Assembly: GCA_023159155.1 (NCBI GenBank) | Contig: JAJNNX010000002.1 | Location: forward strand, 1,302,001 to 1,366,000 | Source of the DNA: Ustulina deusta | Taxonomy: Eukaryota > Ascomycota > Sordariomycetes > Xylariales > Xylariaceae | Length of the DNA stretch: 64,000 nucleotides | Direction: 5' to 3' | Part shown: piece by piece, positions 23,363 to 35,975 of the stretch | Layout of the letters: each line of letters begins with the position of its first letter | Position numbering within the stretch: the stretch's first letter is position 1 | The notes under the pieces: model-generated | What the model was told of the DNA's origin: nothing | What the model saw: the letters and a program-made list of their open reading frames with translations, nothing else | The model's database searches: none | Position numbers and translations under genes: made by a program

Positions 23363-23773
23363 ATGGTATGTCTCGTCCTCATCGCCTAGGCCTTTGGCGG
23401 ATCATTCATAACTAACTAATCGCGCATTACCCAGGCCCCCCTCTACAAGCAAGTCCTTCCGGCCCCCTACGACTAAACTCGACTCACTGACTATCGTCCG
23501 TGCAGCGTTTTCTTCCGCCGAAACTACCAGATGCTAGGCATTGTATTCGCCTCGGCTTTCGCTTTCGAGATGTATGTTTCATCCCGTACTGGAAAGGGCA
23601 TGACCACTGACGGGGACCCAGGGCGTACGACACCGGCATGAATAAACTTTGGGACAACTTGAACAAAGGCGTAAGTTGCGCCGGTTATCTGGGTGCCGAA
23701 GAGATGGTACTGACACTGGACGATGCAGCGACAATGGAAAGATATCCGATCCAGATATGTCGACGAGGAATAA
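23363..23773 (+). CDS. QCR9: Cytochrome b-c1 complex subunit 9 (complex III)
   Basis: Small single-span subunit of mitochondrial complex III. Five exons encode only 58 aa: 23363-23365 (the ATG alone), 23435-23448, 23506-23571, 23622-23670 and 23729-23773. Introns are 69, 57, 50 and 58 nt. Intron 2 uses a GC donor (GCAAGT) with a CAG acceptor; the only nearby GT donor gives the wrong frame, whereas GC-AG splicing gives MAPLYNVFFRRNYQMLG, the expected QCR9 start. A membrane helix follows (MLGIVFASAFAFEMAY). The C-terminus, with KLWDNLN and RQWKDIRSRYVDEE, matches the family. No single ORF shows this gene, so it is easily missed by annotation. Confidence 0.9.
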
Positions 23774-24736
23774 GCGGTAGCCGATTTCGATTCTTCAGGA
23801 CGGACGGAAGGAGTTACCCGAGAGCCATATTTTCCACGACATGGAGGTGCTACGAAGTGCATGACTCTTAGGATTGTACGATACAATATCAATAAAGCGA
23901 GGAGTGAGCAGCTTGCGCAATACCAATAGCCAGCTATTCCCTTTGTACATATGCTCCAGATTTGACCGATTGTTTCGCTGAATTGTGTCGCTGGATCAAT
24001 TTACTCTCGTCTATGCTCACGCATCACGTCATTCAACATCGCCTAGTATCCATTATGGGTAACGTCAAGAATAATGTATCTGTTCCAGTATGGACGAAAT
24101 GGCTGACAGACAACGGGGTGATCCTTGCACACTTCGCTTGAATACAATGCAATGTCATAAGCCTGCTCAATGGCGACCGGAACGCGAAATACCTATCTAG
24201 CATATTGCGCAGTTATGACAATGCCACCGTCCCCTTTAACAATAGGTAGGTAGCAGTGAGTAATGGGGTTGATTCATGCAGTGTGATGGTAGATAGCCCG
24301 GGGGTGGGTAGGGAATCCCTACCTGCTGGGTACCCAGATTCGGGGGAATTTTGTGACGCAGCTCTTATCGCCGATAAGGAACATCAATGCTAGGGTAATG
24401 TACCTAGGTATAATACCGTCACAGTGGCATCCAACTCTCCCTCCCTCCTTGCCACAACGCGAAAGGTTGGAGACAGACATCCAAACCGTGTACTATTTCC
24501 TCCTCCAAAGTCGTTCGGTTTTCTACGTCACCTACTTTCGCCGATATCGCCTTGTGCTACGCTGAATTCCTTCCGCCCTCATCGACCAGAGTGTCGCCCG
24601 ATAACGCAGCTCCTGCCGCTCCCCACCTCTCGTCAACCTCATACCGCTCCTCGCCACAGACACTCCGCCGCACTCCCTGACCTTTACAGACGCCGTCTCC
24701 TTTCGACTCAAGCATGGTCAAATAATCCGTTTCACC
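23774..24736. other. Intergenic region upstream of UBR1
   Basis: No gene seen. It has TAGGTAGGTAG near 24245-24255 and CCTAGGTA near 24401-24409. The last part, pyrimidine-rich near 24570-24700, is the probable 5' UTR and promoter of UBR1. Confidence 0.5.
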
Positions 24737-27700
24737 ATGGACAACACTTTGTCTACGCAAGAGCAGCAGCTCTGCGAGCACTTGCGAGAGCTGCCCAGAC
24801 ACCATGAGTATCGCTATGACGATAGCGCCTATCGTGACCTCCTGTACAACCTGTTCTGGTCCATGGCAGGAGGACGACCCGACTATCTGCGCCTATTCTT
24901 TCCGGATGGAAGGCTCACTCAGAGAGGTCCTTTGAAGCTCCGTGAGGCCCAGGGCGCCTTGGAGGGTGCCGAATATACCGAGGCGGCTCGAGGCAAGGCA
25001 TGCGGCCACATATTTAGAGCCGGGGAGGCTACATACGGCTGCAAGACCTGCAGTACTGACGACACATGCTGTCTATGCAGCAAGTGTTTTCATTCTACAG
25101 ATCATGCTGGGCACATGGTGCGGATTTCAATATCGCCCGGCAATAGCGGATGCTGTGACTGCGGAGACCCCGAGGCCTGGAAGCTACCCATGTTCTGCAC
25201 CATACATAGCGAGCATGATAAAGAGCGAGCCAAGGGAAAAGAGAAAGAGGCTGCTTTGCTTCCAGATGATCTCGTAACCAACATCCGCATGACCGTCTCC
25301 AGAGTCCTCGACTTCATCTGCGATGTTATCTCCTGTGCGCCCGAACAACTGCGGCATCCTAAGACCAAGGAATCTATCGAACGCGACGAGAAGATGTCTC
25401 GCTTAGCCTCCACGTACAACGGCGGTGATGTTGATTCACCCGAAGAATTTGCGCTGTTGCTTTGGAATGACGAGAAACATACCGTGACAGAGGTTCAAAA
25501 CCAGGTAGCTCGGGCTTGTAGCACTACTCTAGACGAAGGGAATAATAAAGCAATCGAAACCGATTCCCTTGGTAGGAGCATTTTGACATACGACACGGAC
25601 ATCAAAAAGCTCCTCAGATGTGCCACCATTCTTGAGCAGATCAAAATAACCGTCACGATTCGGTCGTCCCGAGATACCTTCCGGGAGCAAATGTGTGGGA
25701 CTATGATTGAATGGTTGAATGATATTGCCGGCTGCTCTGTGGGTAACGATCACAATATCTTGAGGAATATCGTTTGCGAGGAACTTCTCAATCCCTGGCG
25801 CAAGGGTAGCCCTGGAAGTCATGCTATCCCCGGCAAAAACGGCCTTGAAGACGAAGAGAGACTTGAATATGACCCTCTCAACGCTTATTCACCTACCATT
25901 CTCATTCAGCGAGCCAGATTTCTCGCAGCAGGTCCACGCCCCCCTCCAGGCATTCTGGACTCCGACGGTGACGATGAAGATGAAGATGAAGACGAAGACG
26001 ACGATATGGACGATGGAAATCGAACTCCATCTAGTGGCGAGGAAGAGGAGGAAGATGAGGACGATGCTGATGATGACGATGATGACGATGATGAAGATGT
26101 GATGATGGTAGACGCTCGCCCGGCAAGGGCAGGTGATGTAAACCCCCTTACTGACTGGATCGGGCCTACTGTAGCCTCTCTCGAGGAAGAAGAGGCGACA
26201 ATGGCAGGATATCCGCCCCCTCCCCCCCCTCCACCCGTACCAAGGCGTGCCACCCGAGACAGAGATCTCACACCATCCGATTCAGACACGGCAGAGCCTC
26301 TTATTGCGCCAACGGTCTATGCTAAAGCTAATCTGGAGGTTCCAAAGACACCTGGCCTTGCCAAAGCAGACGAAAGCAGGCCTCCCAAGCCAGGACGGTA
26401 CTGGGTTGAGACACCGGCTGCCTACACTGAGCGTGACAACTTGCATCCATATGAAGATGTCTTCCAGCGTGTGCGTCTAGACTGGCTCGTTCTTTTCGAC
26501 CTTAGAATGTGGAAGAAAGTCCGCAATGACCTTCGTGCCCTCTATATCTCTACTGTGGTTACCATACCTGAATTCAAGAGGATTTTAGGCCTGCGGTTCG
26601 CCGCGCTATATACCACCTTGGCACAGTTATATCTTATAGGCGATCGCGAGCCAGATCACTCAATTATCAACATCTCGCTCCAAATGTTGACAACACCATC
26701 CATTACCGCTGAGGTAGTAGAAAGAGGAAACTTCTTAACAACCCTCATGGCCATCCTCTACACTTTTCTAACAACGCGGCAAGTTGGTCATCCTTTTGAA
26801 GTTGCATCCAATGCAATACTGGGATTCGATACCGGGTCTGTCACCAACAGACGGATGTACCATTTCTATGTAGATCTGAAATATCTCCTCAGCTCCCCGC
26901 ATGTGCAAGAGCGTATGCGAACGGAGGAAAGATACTTGCTGCAATTTCTTGATCTAGTGAAATTACATCAAGGTATCTGTCCAAATATCCGTGCAGTAGG
27001 CGAGCACGTGGAATATGAAACCGATAGCTGGATTGGAGCGTCTTTGATGACACGAGAAATAAACAGGCTTTGCCGGCTCCTATCGGGTTCGTTTCGACAT
27101 CTTGCGGAGCAGGATTCTTTATATCTATCCAGAGCCATTCGCCTCACCGCCAAACTTGTCATCCTGAACTCAATTGGAGCTGAGCGCGCTAGGTTTACCC
27201 AGTCCGAAATTATCGATGAAACCCGCTTCAAAACGCTTACCGACTTCGAATTCGCCGGGGAAAGTACTAAGTACGATGTCGTCAAATTCATTGTAGAAGA
27301 GCAACCGATCAGCTTCCATCACGCATTGCATTCCACGCTGTCATGGCTAATCGAGTGTGGAAAGCATATGCCACCTCAACAGCTCAAATCAATATTGAGT
27401 TTCACCGCCCAGGAGCTCAAGATGAAGCCCAAATCCATGGGGCGCAAATCACTGCCAAAGAGGGACCATGGACCTGAAGACTACTTGATGGCTGCCTTTG
27501 ACTTTCCACTACGCGTGTGTACATGGCTCGCCCAGATCAAGGCCGGCATGTGGGTACGCAATGGGATTAGTCTCCGACATCAGGCGATGACCTATCGGAA
27601 TAATGTGACTAGAGATGTCACTCACGCACGAGATATTTTCCTCCTCCAGACGGCCATGGTTGTTTGCGATCCTGCGCGAGTGCTAGCTTCTATTGTCGAC

Positions 27701-30700
27701 CGTTTTGGTATGGAGAAATGGGTGAAAGGCTTCTACGAAATGACAACCGCAGCGCAGGATGCGACCCAGCACCTGGACGTCGTAGAAGATATGATACATC
27801 TTTTGATTGTATTGTTGAGTGATCGCACCTCTCTAATACCAACTGCGGACGAGCAACAGACGCATCTCATGGCGCTACATCGCGATATTGCGCATATTCT
27901 TTGCTTCCGACCCCTATCTTTTAACGAAATTTCTAGCAAGTTGCCGGAAAAATTTCACGAGCATGAGGACTTTCACAAAGTCCTTGACGAGGTTGCCACG
28001 TTCAAACATCCCGAGGGTGTTTCGGATGTCGGAACTTTCGAGCTGAAGCCTCAGTTCATTGAGGATATCGATCCATACGTTGCGCATTATAACAAGAATC
28101 AAAGAGAAGAATCGGAGGCTGCGTATCGGAAATGGATCGGGAAAAAGACAGGAAAGCCAGCTGAAGATATCGTCTACGAGCCCAAGCTGAGACCAATCGA
28201 GACCGGTGCTTTTGTAGGGCTTGCTGAATTCACATCGACAGGCTTGTTCGGGCAGATCATCTATTATGCTCTTCTGTATCCTCTTGTCGCAGCAAGATTC
28301 ACGCCGAAGGTACCTTTCACAAGGGTGGAGACGTTTCTGCAAGTTGTCCTACACTTGATACTCATTGCTATCTTTGAAGACAAGATGAACAACACCAAAT
28401 TGTTCGGCTCGAACTCCTTTGTTCATATTGCCCTAACGACGCAAGCTCGTAGCAATTTTATGGCGGAGTCACCAGCGGCAAAAACAATCGTTTCTCTTTT
28501 AGACCTCCTGTCCACGAAAGAGGAGTTCAAAGCCTGTCACCCTAAAATCGGCCTCATACTGAAGAGGATGAGACAGAGATCTCCACAACATTTCGACTCC
28601 GCCTACTCGCGACTAGGAATACCGTTGGACCGCATTGATACCGCGTCCCCAGCGAACACGCATAACGCCGAAGAGGAGCGGGAGAGAAAGAAAAGAGCTG
28701 CCTTAGATCGCCAAGCCAAAGTGATGGCTCAATTCCAGCAGCAACAAAAGAGCTTCTTAGAGATGCAAGGTGACATAGACTGGGGAGAGGAGGAACTTGA
28801 GGAGCTCGAAGACACGGAGCCCATGGAAGAGCGAAAGAATTTATGGAAGTATCCGAGAGGCACATGTATTCTGTGCCAAGAGGAGACTGATGATGGACGC
28901 CTCTATGGAACATTTGCTCTCTTCACCGAGAGTCTCATTTTACGACAGACTGACCTTCAAAACCCTGACTTTGTAAGGGAAGCAGCAAACACGCCAGTTA
29001 ACCTCGATCGGTCTGCAGAGGAAATTCGACCATTCGGCCTAGCACATGAAAATAGAACAGTGGTTGAGAAAGTCAGTTCTTCTGGGGAGACTTTCATGGC
29101 TGAAAGGCAAGGTATTGGGAAAGGCTTTCCAGCCAATCTCTGCCGGTCGGGCCCTGTGTCAGTCGGCTGTGGTCATATTATGCACTTTAGTTGCTTCGAC
29201 ACATACATAGAGGCCACCGTTCGGCGGCACGGGCATCAAATTGCTCGCCACCATCCCGAATGCCTTGAGCGGTTAGAATTTGTTTGCCCGCTATGCAAAG
29301 CACTTGGCAACGCATTCTTACCCATCACCTGGGATGGAAAGGAAGAAGCATACCCCGGTATATTGCAGACTAGTACTGATTTCAACTTCTTTCTTGATCA
29401 GCGTGTGAATGGGTACTACACGTCAAGTACACGAGGGTCACGGGCGCACTCCAAAAATATTTTCTCGGACTATCTACGGACAAAGATGCCGGAGACTCTT
29501 GCTGATATCACAAGGGAGCATTCTTGGGAGTGCGGCACTGCTCATTCAACGCCGTCAAGTACTCCATTTGGCGAGGCATTCTCTATAACAACGCCAGGTT
29601 CCAGTGTTCGATCTCATTCTCCCCCCGAGGCACGAACTGCTAGTTCAGAACTCGCACTCGTCTATCAACGGCTATGGGATACCCTACGAAAGAACAAACT
29701 TACTACTGGCCTTGAAGCTGAGGATAACGACGATGATTTTCCCAGCGGCAATACATTAGCACGGTCTGTTGGTTACTCAATCTCCGCCGCTGAAATCCAA
29801 CAACGTGGCGTCGAAGCTCAGTATGGAATGACTCTAATTGAGAAGATTCCTGAACAGTTATTGATTCAACTTCGAATCCTATCTGAAACGGTATCATCCT
29901 ATATCGCGGTGGGCGGTCTCAGAAATAACGGAGAGAATCAAATCGAAGTAGACTTTCGGCAAGATAGTGAGCGTCAGCACTGTCAGCTCTTCGTATCGCA
30001 GTCTATCGCCACGAGTCAATGCCCCCCGCTTCTAGATGAGGACCCCTTCATATTTATGTGTGAGGCCACATTCGGATTGTCGGTTGCAGAGAATATAGAT
30101 CCTATGCATCTAGTTCGTCTCTGTTATCTTGCCGAGATCGTCAAGGTAACTTATCAAGTGTCTAGGAACATCCCACTCTCAAAGTGGCTGGAGAATATGG
30201 GTGGCCGTAATGCGGATGACCATGCGATGAATAACTTTGCTAATTTTTTCCACCATATCATCATGACTGGCATGAAAGTCAGCGCCGAGATAGAGGAGAC
30301 ACCCAATGATTTTCCAAACGTCGGGTTTGATCAGCCTGCACTAGATGGCTTAGCAAATCTGCACTCCTTTGTCAAAAAATATGCCCTTGTTTTCCTTCGA
30401 AAAACCGCAATCCTTCTCCACGTTCACCATGGTGTGGACTTCAATAGCCACATTTCCTCAGACCCGGAAGCTGACGAGCTCACCCGACTTACTACTGCCC
30501 TGCGATTGCCCTCTTTCGATGAGATGTGCACAGCGTTAACGCCCCTTAGCAGCCAGTTTGGTTGGTCGCCACGTGTGGTAACTCTGGTAGATGGTTGGAT
30601 CGGCCATCAAACATGGAGAGCAGGTTCTATGGCTATTGGTCGTGAAGGACGTGCATTGCCTATATCTGCACAGATCAGTCATCCCGGCATCTTTGAACTT

Positions 30701-31246
30701 GTTGGATTACCCAAGAATTATGACACGCTTATTGAGGAATGCTCAAAGCGGCGATGTCCCAAGACAGGCAAGGATCTTGCTGATGCCATCATGTGCCTCA
30801 CGTGTGGAGAGATCTTCTGCGGGCAGACTATGTGCTGTCTTATGGAATACCGAGAGCCGGTTCCCGGTAGACCTCCTATTCGAATTGGGGGAGCCCAACA
30901 ACACATGCGTTTCAAGTGAGTCCGAAAATTATGAGCGAGCGTGGACAACGATTCACTAACATGATTTCTCTGTCCTAGATGCCAAGGTAATATTGGGCTA
31001 TTCATTAATATCCGCAAATGTTGCATCTTCTACTTGCATCGTGGGTCTGGAAGCTTTAGCAACGCGCCCTACATCGATAAGTACGGCGAGGTAGACGTAG
31101 GGCTACGCCATGGCCGTCAGTTGTACCTCAGCCAGAAGCGATATGATTCGATGCTCCGTAACTTGTGGCTTAGTCACGGCATTCCAAGCTACATCAGCCG
31201 GAAACTCGAAGCGGATATTAATAACGGAGGCTGGGAGACCATTTGA
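24737..31246 (+). CDS. UBR1: E3 ubiquitin ligase UBR1 (N-recognin)
   Basis: Recognises N-degrons and ubiquitinates their carriers for proteasomal breakdown. Exon 1 is 24737-30915, the intron 30916-30978 (GTGAGT, CACTAAC branch, CCTAG, phase 2) and exon 2 30979-31246, giving 2148 aa. The UBR box lies at about 89-157, with the Cys/His series starting ACGHIF and ending FCTIH. An acidic Asp/Glu tract at about 411-456 and a PPPPPPP run follow. A conserved alpha-helical body comes next, then a Cys/His RING-type region starting CILCQEE at 1377 and ending CPLCKALG near 1520. A C-terminal cap domain with paired Cys (CPKTGKD, MCLTCGEIFCG) continues into exon 2, ending in GGWETI. Without exon 2 the last conserved 89 residues would be lost. 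Confidence 0.95.
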
Positions 31247-32415
31247 TATGTATCGTTCATCCGCCAATAGCACCTTTCACACGCGACAACGAAATTATAG
31301 GAATCATGCCTGGGTAGAAGAGGAGGCAAATCACGATATATACTGCTGAGTCTGAAACTACGAAAGGGGGGGATCCGGCGTTGAAGATTTGCATACTGTT
31401 TACACTAGCAAGCAAAAGTGTATGGGGTGGTCCATAAGTCACCCTAGTATGGCTGTGTTATAGGGCTGAAGTATGTTATGTCATGTTTTGGCATGCGACG
31501 GAGATTCGTAAAACCAGTATTTTGATTCCTCGTGGCGTCTCATCCAACATATGCCATTCTTATCATCCTCAGTAAAAATGTATAAATACTAGCCCCTATC
31601 GGTATCCATGGTGAGACGATAGAGAGTTAGGTTTGTTTACCTACTAACGTGTGAAATACACAGGCAAGTGTGTATCCCCTGTTTGCACTAAACTAGGTAG
31701 TTAGATATCCTTCAGCTTAAGGGGCGGCAGAAATCGTTTGAATCCTCTTAAATTAAGTGCAAATTTACCTTCGACTGCTGACAATGAGAAGCCAGAAGTC
31801 ATCTCATGAATTTTGGGTTTATCCTTCATTCCCGTTTTACACAACGTGAACTTGAATGGACTGCCATCTCGTGAGGAGATGTATACGAGCTAGATAGGTT
31901 GCTAGTTAGCATGGTACCTAGTGATTCTCCCTACATCTTCATCGTTGTATGGTTCGGGAAAAAAAGACCTAAACAAGAGAATACAGCCCTGCATCTGCCT
32001 CCTTCCCGATGCCGCATGTAGCCTTGGAATAGGCAAATGAGAGATTTCGGGCAGATGGGCCCCATCTACTGGTTCTGCCCAATCTCATGGGATTGAGAGA
32101 CCGACGGAGGATCTATCAGTATCGGCTTGGGTGAGGATATCTTGCACAGTCGTGATTACAGAATACAAGCCCCAGCTGATGCGGCACGTTGAATGCCGGT
32201 ATGCGATACCGTACTCATCCCATCTCCTAGATATTCCACAGGCCATTCTCATCGAGTCCGCGGAATTATCGCACCTCAATGGTGCACGACAGAGCATACG
32301 CACGATTTGAGAGGCAATGGGCAGGCAAAGTCAGTTTAGTGATCAACGCCAGTCTGTTGTTATTTCAGCAGCCAGCGGTGGATGTGCGGGACCACCATTA
32401 AAGGGAGGTCTACCC
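31247..32415. other. Convergent intergenic region
   Basis: 3' flanks of UBR1 and SWD3. No supported gene was seen in 1.17 kb; the short ORFs here have no recognisable motif. Confidence 0.45.
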
Positions 32416-33990
32416 TCATGATTCTTGTTTGATATCTTCGCTTTGAAGAAGCGAATCGGTGACCACGAGGTCGCCTAGGGCCTCGTTTACATCTGCTACG
32501 CCGTTGACTTCCTTGGCTGCCTCTTGGCTTTGGTGTTTGTATACTCTGATCTTGCCGTCCTGACCAGCACTCGCCATGGTGTCCTCGTATACATCTACCC
32601 AGAAGCAGACGCCTGTATGGCCCTTTATCCGTTGAACTACCTCCTTGTTCTTGACGTCCCATAATACAATCTCGCCATCTTCACTAGGGGCCGCGATGAA
32701 GGGCTTTCCATCAACCGACCCGAAACACCCCCCTATGCTAAACCCTTCGTTCTTGTGGCCAGAGTATGTCTTCTTAACTGTTCCTGAGACGTAGTCCCAG
32801 AGGCGTAGACAAGAGTCCATGCTAAAGGCCAAGACATATCGACCATTAGGTGCAAAACATACGGATGTGATAGGCGGATTGTCCTCGTGCACTAATGTGC
32901 GTAGGCATTGTCCAGTTGAGGTATCCCATATTCGCCTAAAGGAAGCCGAGTTAGAATTTTGGCCCACCAGAATGCGCACGGAGTGAGGTACATTGACTCA
33001 CGTTAGTCCATCGGTACTACAGCTGACAACCAAAGTCCCATCCTGGCAAAAGTCGATCCCACTAACTGGGTCGCTATGTGCCGGCAGACTCCTCATCAGC
33101 CGACCGGCCCGAACGTCCCATAAGAAAACGGCCTCATCGTAGCTCCCACTGGCGAGAATATTGCCTTTCGGCGAGAATGCGAGACAGTAAACGTAACTAT
33201 GGTGACCGAGGAGAGGCTTTGGTTTCATTGGTCGCCCAGTGACCCGATCCCAAAGTCGAATGGCTTTATCGTCGGAACCCGAGGCAAGTGTCTTGGAATC
33301 TGGTGACCACGCGACAGCAGAGACGCCGGCCATGTGACCGACGAGGGTATCCATATGTCTCCCTGTATTCGCCTCCCATATTCGTATTGTGGCATCGGCC
33401 GACGACGATGCTATCCACCGTCCGTCGGGTGATATGCGGACTTGTGAAATGGGTTTCTGGTGGCCAGCTAACAGCAGCCGGGGCACGTAATGAGGCCGTA
33501 CGGGCTGGCGGGCGGAGGGCGTCGAATCTTCATGCTCTTGGCCGTCACGTAGCGGGGTGTCTCGAGGAGAACGAGAGACGGAATCGCGATCGGGGTCCGA
33601 ACCGACTCGGCGTGGCGACCTTGATCCCAGCCGCGATCTCGCCGATGAACTATCAGACCGCGATCGTGATGGGGATCTTGACCTCGATGGCGTTCTTGAT
33701 CGCGAGCTCGAGGGTGAGCGGCTATGCCGTGACCGGTCGCTGGAGTAATATTCTTCGTCTCGTTTTCGATCGCGACTCGGGCTCGGGCTCGGGCTCTCGG
33801 GCTGGCTCTGCAGTGACTTCTCACGTATGGAAACGTTCAGTGTGCTCTTTTCGTCGGGTTGGCCATCCTGCGTTCCGAGGCTTTGGTAGCGACGTGGAGA
33901 GTCGGCGCGGTCGTCTTGCACTTTGCGCCGCTTAGAAGGAGGGCCAGCATGAACGGGGGTTTCGAGCTCGGCCATGGGCGAGCTGTACAT
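32416..33990 (-). CDS. SWD3: WD40 protein, SWD3/WDR5-like COMPASS subunit with RS-rich N-terminus
   Basis: WD40 propeller subunit of the COMPASS histone H3K4 methyltransferase. Exon 1 is 33990-33002, the intron 32936-33001 (GTGAGT, TCTAAC branch, TTTAG, phase 2) and exon 2 32935-32416; the protein is 502 aa. Seven WD repeats fill about residues 170-480, with good GH...WD spacing in most (for example GHMAGVSAVAWSPD, then AIRLWD). The order and sequence fit WDR5/Swd3. The first 170 residues are low-complexity, with a KRRK basic motif and a long Arg-Ser dipeptide region at about 65-150, unusual for Swd3. The ATG at 33990 is the first; a second at 33975 is also possible. Confidence 0.8.
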
Positions 33991-34433
33991 ACGCCCGTTG
34001 GCTTTCCCTGTTCCCTTTTCTTTTTGTGTTTGTGTGGTATGAGAGATGCGCTAAATAAGCAGATGAAAGGCGAAGCAAATGGAACGAGGACGAGGTTCTG
34101 TAATTGGCTCAGGCTTGTGTGAGCTGCACAGTTGGTCAGGTCGTAGGGTAGCCTTATTGATGATGCTATAAAAAATGGCGAGGCTGAATGTCCATCAGTG
34201 CCTAAGTAATGACACCATGTGCAAGCTCTCTATCTATCAGATAGATCGATGCATGTAGATACCTGAGCGTACCTACCTTTGGTACTCCTGTCTTCTCTCT
34301 CTATCTCCACTAGATACCTAGGTAGGTAAGAGATCTATGGAACTGTAATGGATGCAGGTAGTGTATGTGGGGGGCCCCTTTAGGTGCATACAGTACCTGA
34401 CCTACGTACCTAGAGGTAGGTTCTCTACTAGGA

Positions 34434-34830
34434 GAGTCTACACATAAACTGAGGGTAGCCCACCCCTGTTGACCTGAGGGTACCCGTGCTTTTTGTAAGT
34501 AGCAATGCTCCACAGAGTACTTTGCCCATTAAACTCAAAACCTTATCGATAAGCTTTTTAGCTAATAAAACCCTTATTAATGCATAAATTACTAGTTTTT
34601 TTTTATAACACTGCTTAATTATATATATATATATAATTTTTATATTATATAATTAAATATTTATATATATATATATTTAGCTTTAAGTATAGTTATATAT
34701 TATATATTAATATATATATGTTTTATGAGTTTAATAAGGCAAAGTACTCTGTAGGATATTTCTACCTGCAAAACGCACGGGTACCCTCAGGTTAACAGGG
34801 GTGGGCTACCCTCAGTTTATGTGTAGACTC
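34434..34830. mobile_element. MITE-like element with about 103 bp terminal inverted repeats
   Basis: The left arm (34434-34536) starts GAGTCTACACATAAACTGAG. The right arm (34727-34830) ends with its reverse complement. The arms match closely for over 100 bp; the few differences are mainly transitions. The 190 bp centre is almost pure A/T with long TA runs and carries no ORF. The length, structure and lack of coding capacity fit a miniature inverted-repeat element. No target-site duplication was visible, so the class is open. The C-to-T-like differences and the AT-rich core could reflect RIP mutation. Confidence 0.7.
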
Positions 34831-35084
34831 GTACCAGACACATACAAACTGCCCAGTAACCTAGACTCTACATGGTTTGAATACTGGATTGATTCCGTTA
34901 ATCACTTTACCACAACTCAAACGACCACGATCGGACGAACCCTCTCCTACCAAATGTCATTATAGCCAATGCATGTACATCGTGCCTAGTACCCCTCCGT
35001 TAACGAGAAGTGATGTCTTGATGCCTCATAAATGAAACAGCGAGTTAGACGGCTTGCAGGCCGCGCTCGGCAGATCTACCCGCT

Positions 35085-35975
35085 TCTACTGAGGTACCCA
35101 AGATCTCGATGTTGCTTCCAATTCTGTCTTAGAACGCTCTCGCTCTGAATTGCCCAAGAAACACACAAAGACCAGTTCTGAGTCGTGAGAACAGCTTGGC
35201 CGACTCGAAAACCTAGTCCCATGCAGTGGGCTACCGGTAAATGTGGCCAATCTCCCGGCGGACATTAAAGATCTGTACAAGAATGTCCAAATTGCGGCGC
35301 AATACAGATAGCACATTATTCCGTATGAGGCTCGCAGCCATATTGAAGCAGCCGAGGATGATGTCCCCGAATCCGCCTTCCGCAAGTCAGAACAAGCCGC
35401 GACTAGTCTGCCGGATATATTGGATATGCACGGCGTACCACTTTGCATCGTCCGGAGTACAGGGATATAATACAGCAATCTCCCTTAGACCGGCCTAAGT
35501 TTGCTTGTCCGATGTCAGCTGGTAGCTCTAGCTCTAGGGCCCCTCAAGACTCTATTGGCACGGTCGATGTAGCCAGCGCCGGTTTGAATGCGGTGCACAG
35601 CCGCAGCGGGAGCAAGAAAGTCGACTACGTGTTGGGATTATACGTCAGCGAGCAAGAGGCGCTCCGACAGGTCATCTGGAATAAGTTGCTTGAGACAAAA
35701 ATGTCGTCCTCTCAAGAAGCTCCCCTTCTACAACTTACTCATTGGGCAGCCGCCTGGCATAAGCGCATGTGCACGTCCTGAACGCCTATTCCGGCCCACT
35801 CCACAGCGTTACCCCGTTACCTACCACTCCCCGCACTCCCCGCACTCCCCGCATGCCCCCGAATCTGGTATGCGTTTCCTACGAGGGAGTTCAATATGGG
35901 CCTTTGCAGATCGGGTCTGCTAGCTCGATTGTTGACGCTTGCTCACTAGTTGCCTCTTTGGAGTATGTAAAGCAA
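35085..35975 (+). pseudogene. Decayed gene, perhaps a fungal PD-(D/E)XK nuclease-like protein
   Basis: Broken coding sequence on the plus strand. One readable stretch contains NLPADIKDLYKNVQIAAQYR, a TAG stop, then HIIPYEARSHIEAA (about 35250-35345). Another in a second frame contains KKVDYVLGLYVSEQEALRQV (about 35617-35676). The order (a helical LPxDIxxLY block, an IIPxExR block, then a K-VDY-V-L strand) resembles the large fungal family annotated as PD-(D/E)XK nuclease-like. Stops and frame changes separate the blocks, so it is not functional. The family assignment is from memory of the pattern and is weak; that the region is a relic of a coding gene is better supported. Confidence 0.4.

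Noticed and set aside
25906..26289. Poly-Ser ORF on the minus strand
   Set aside because: Shadow of the Asp/Glu tract of UBR1.
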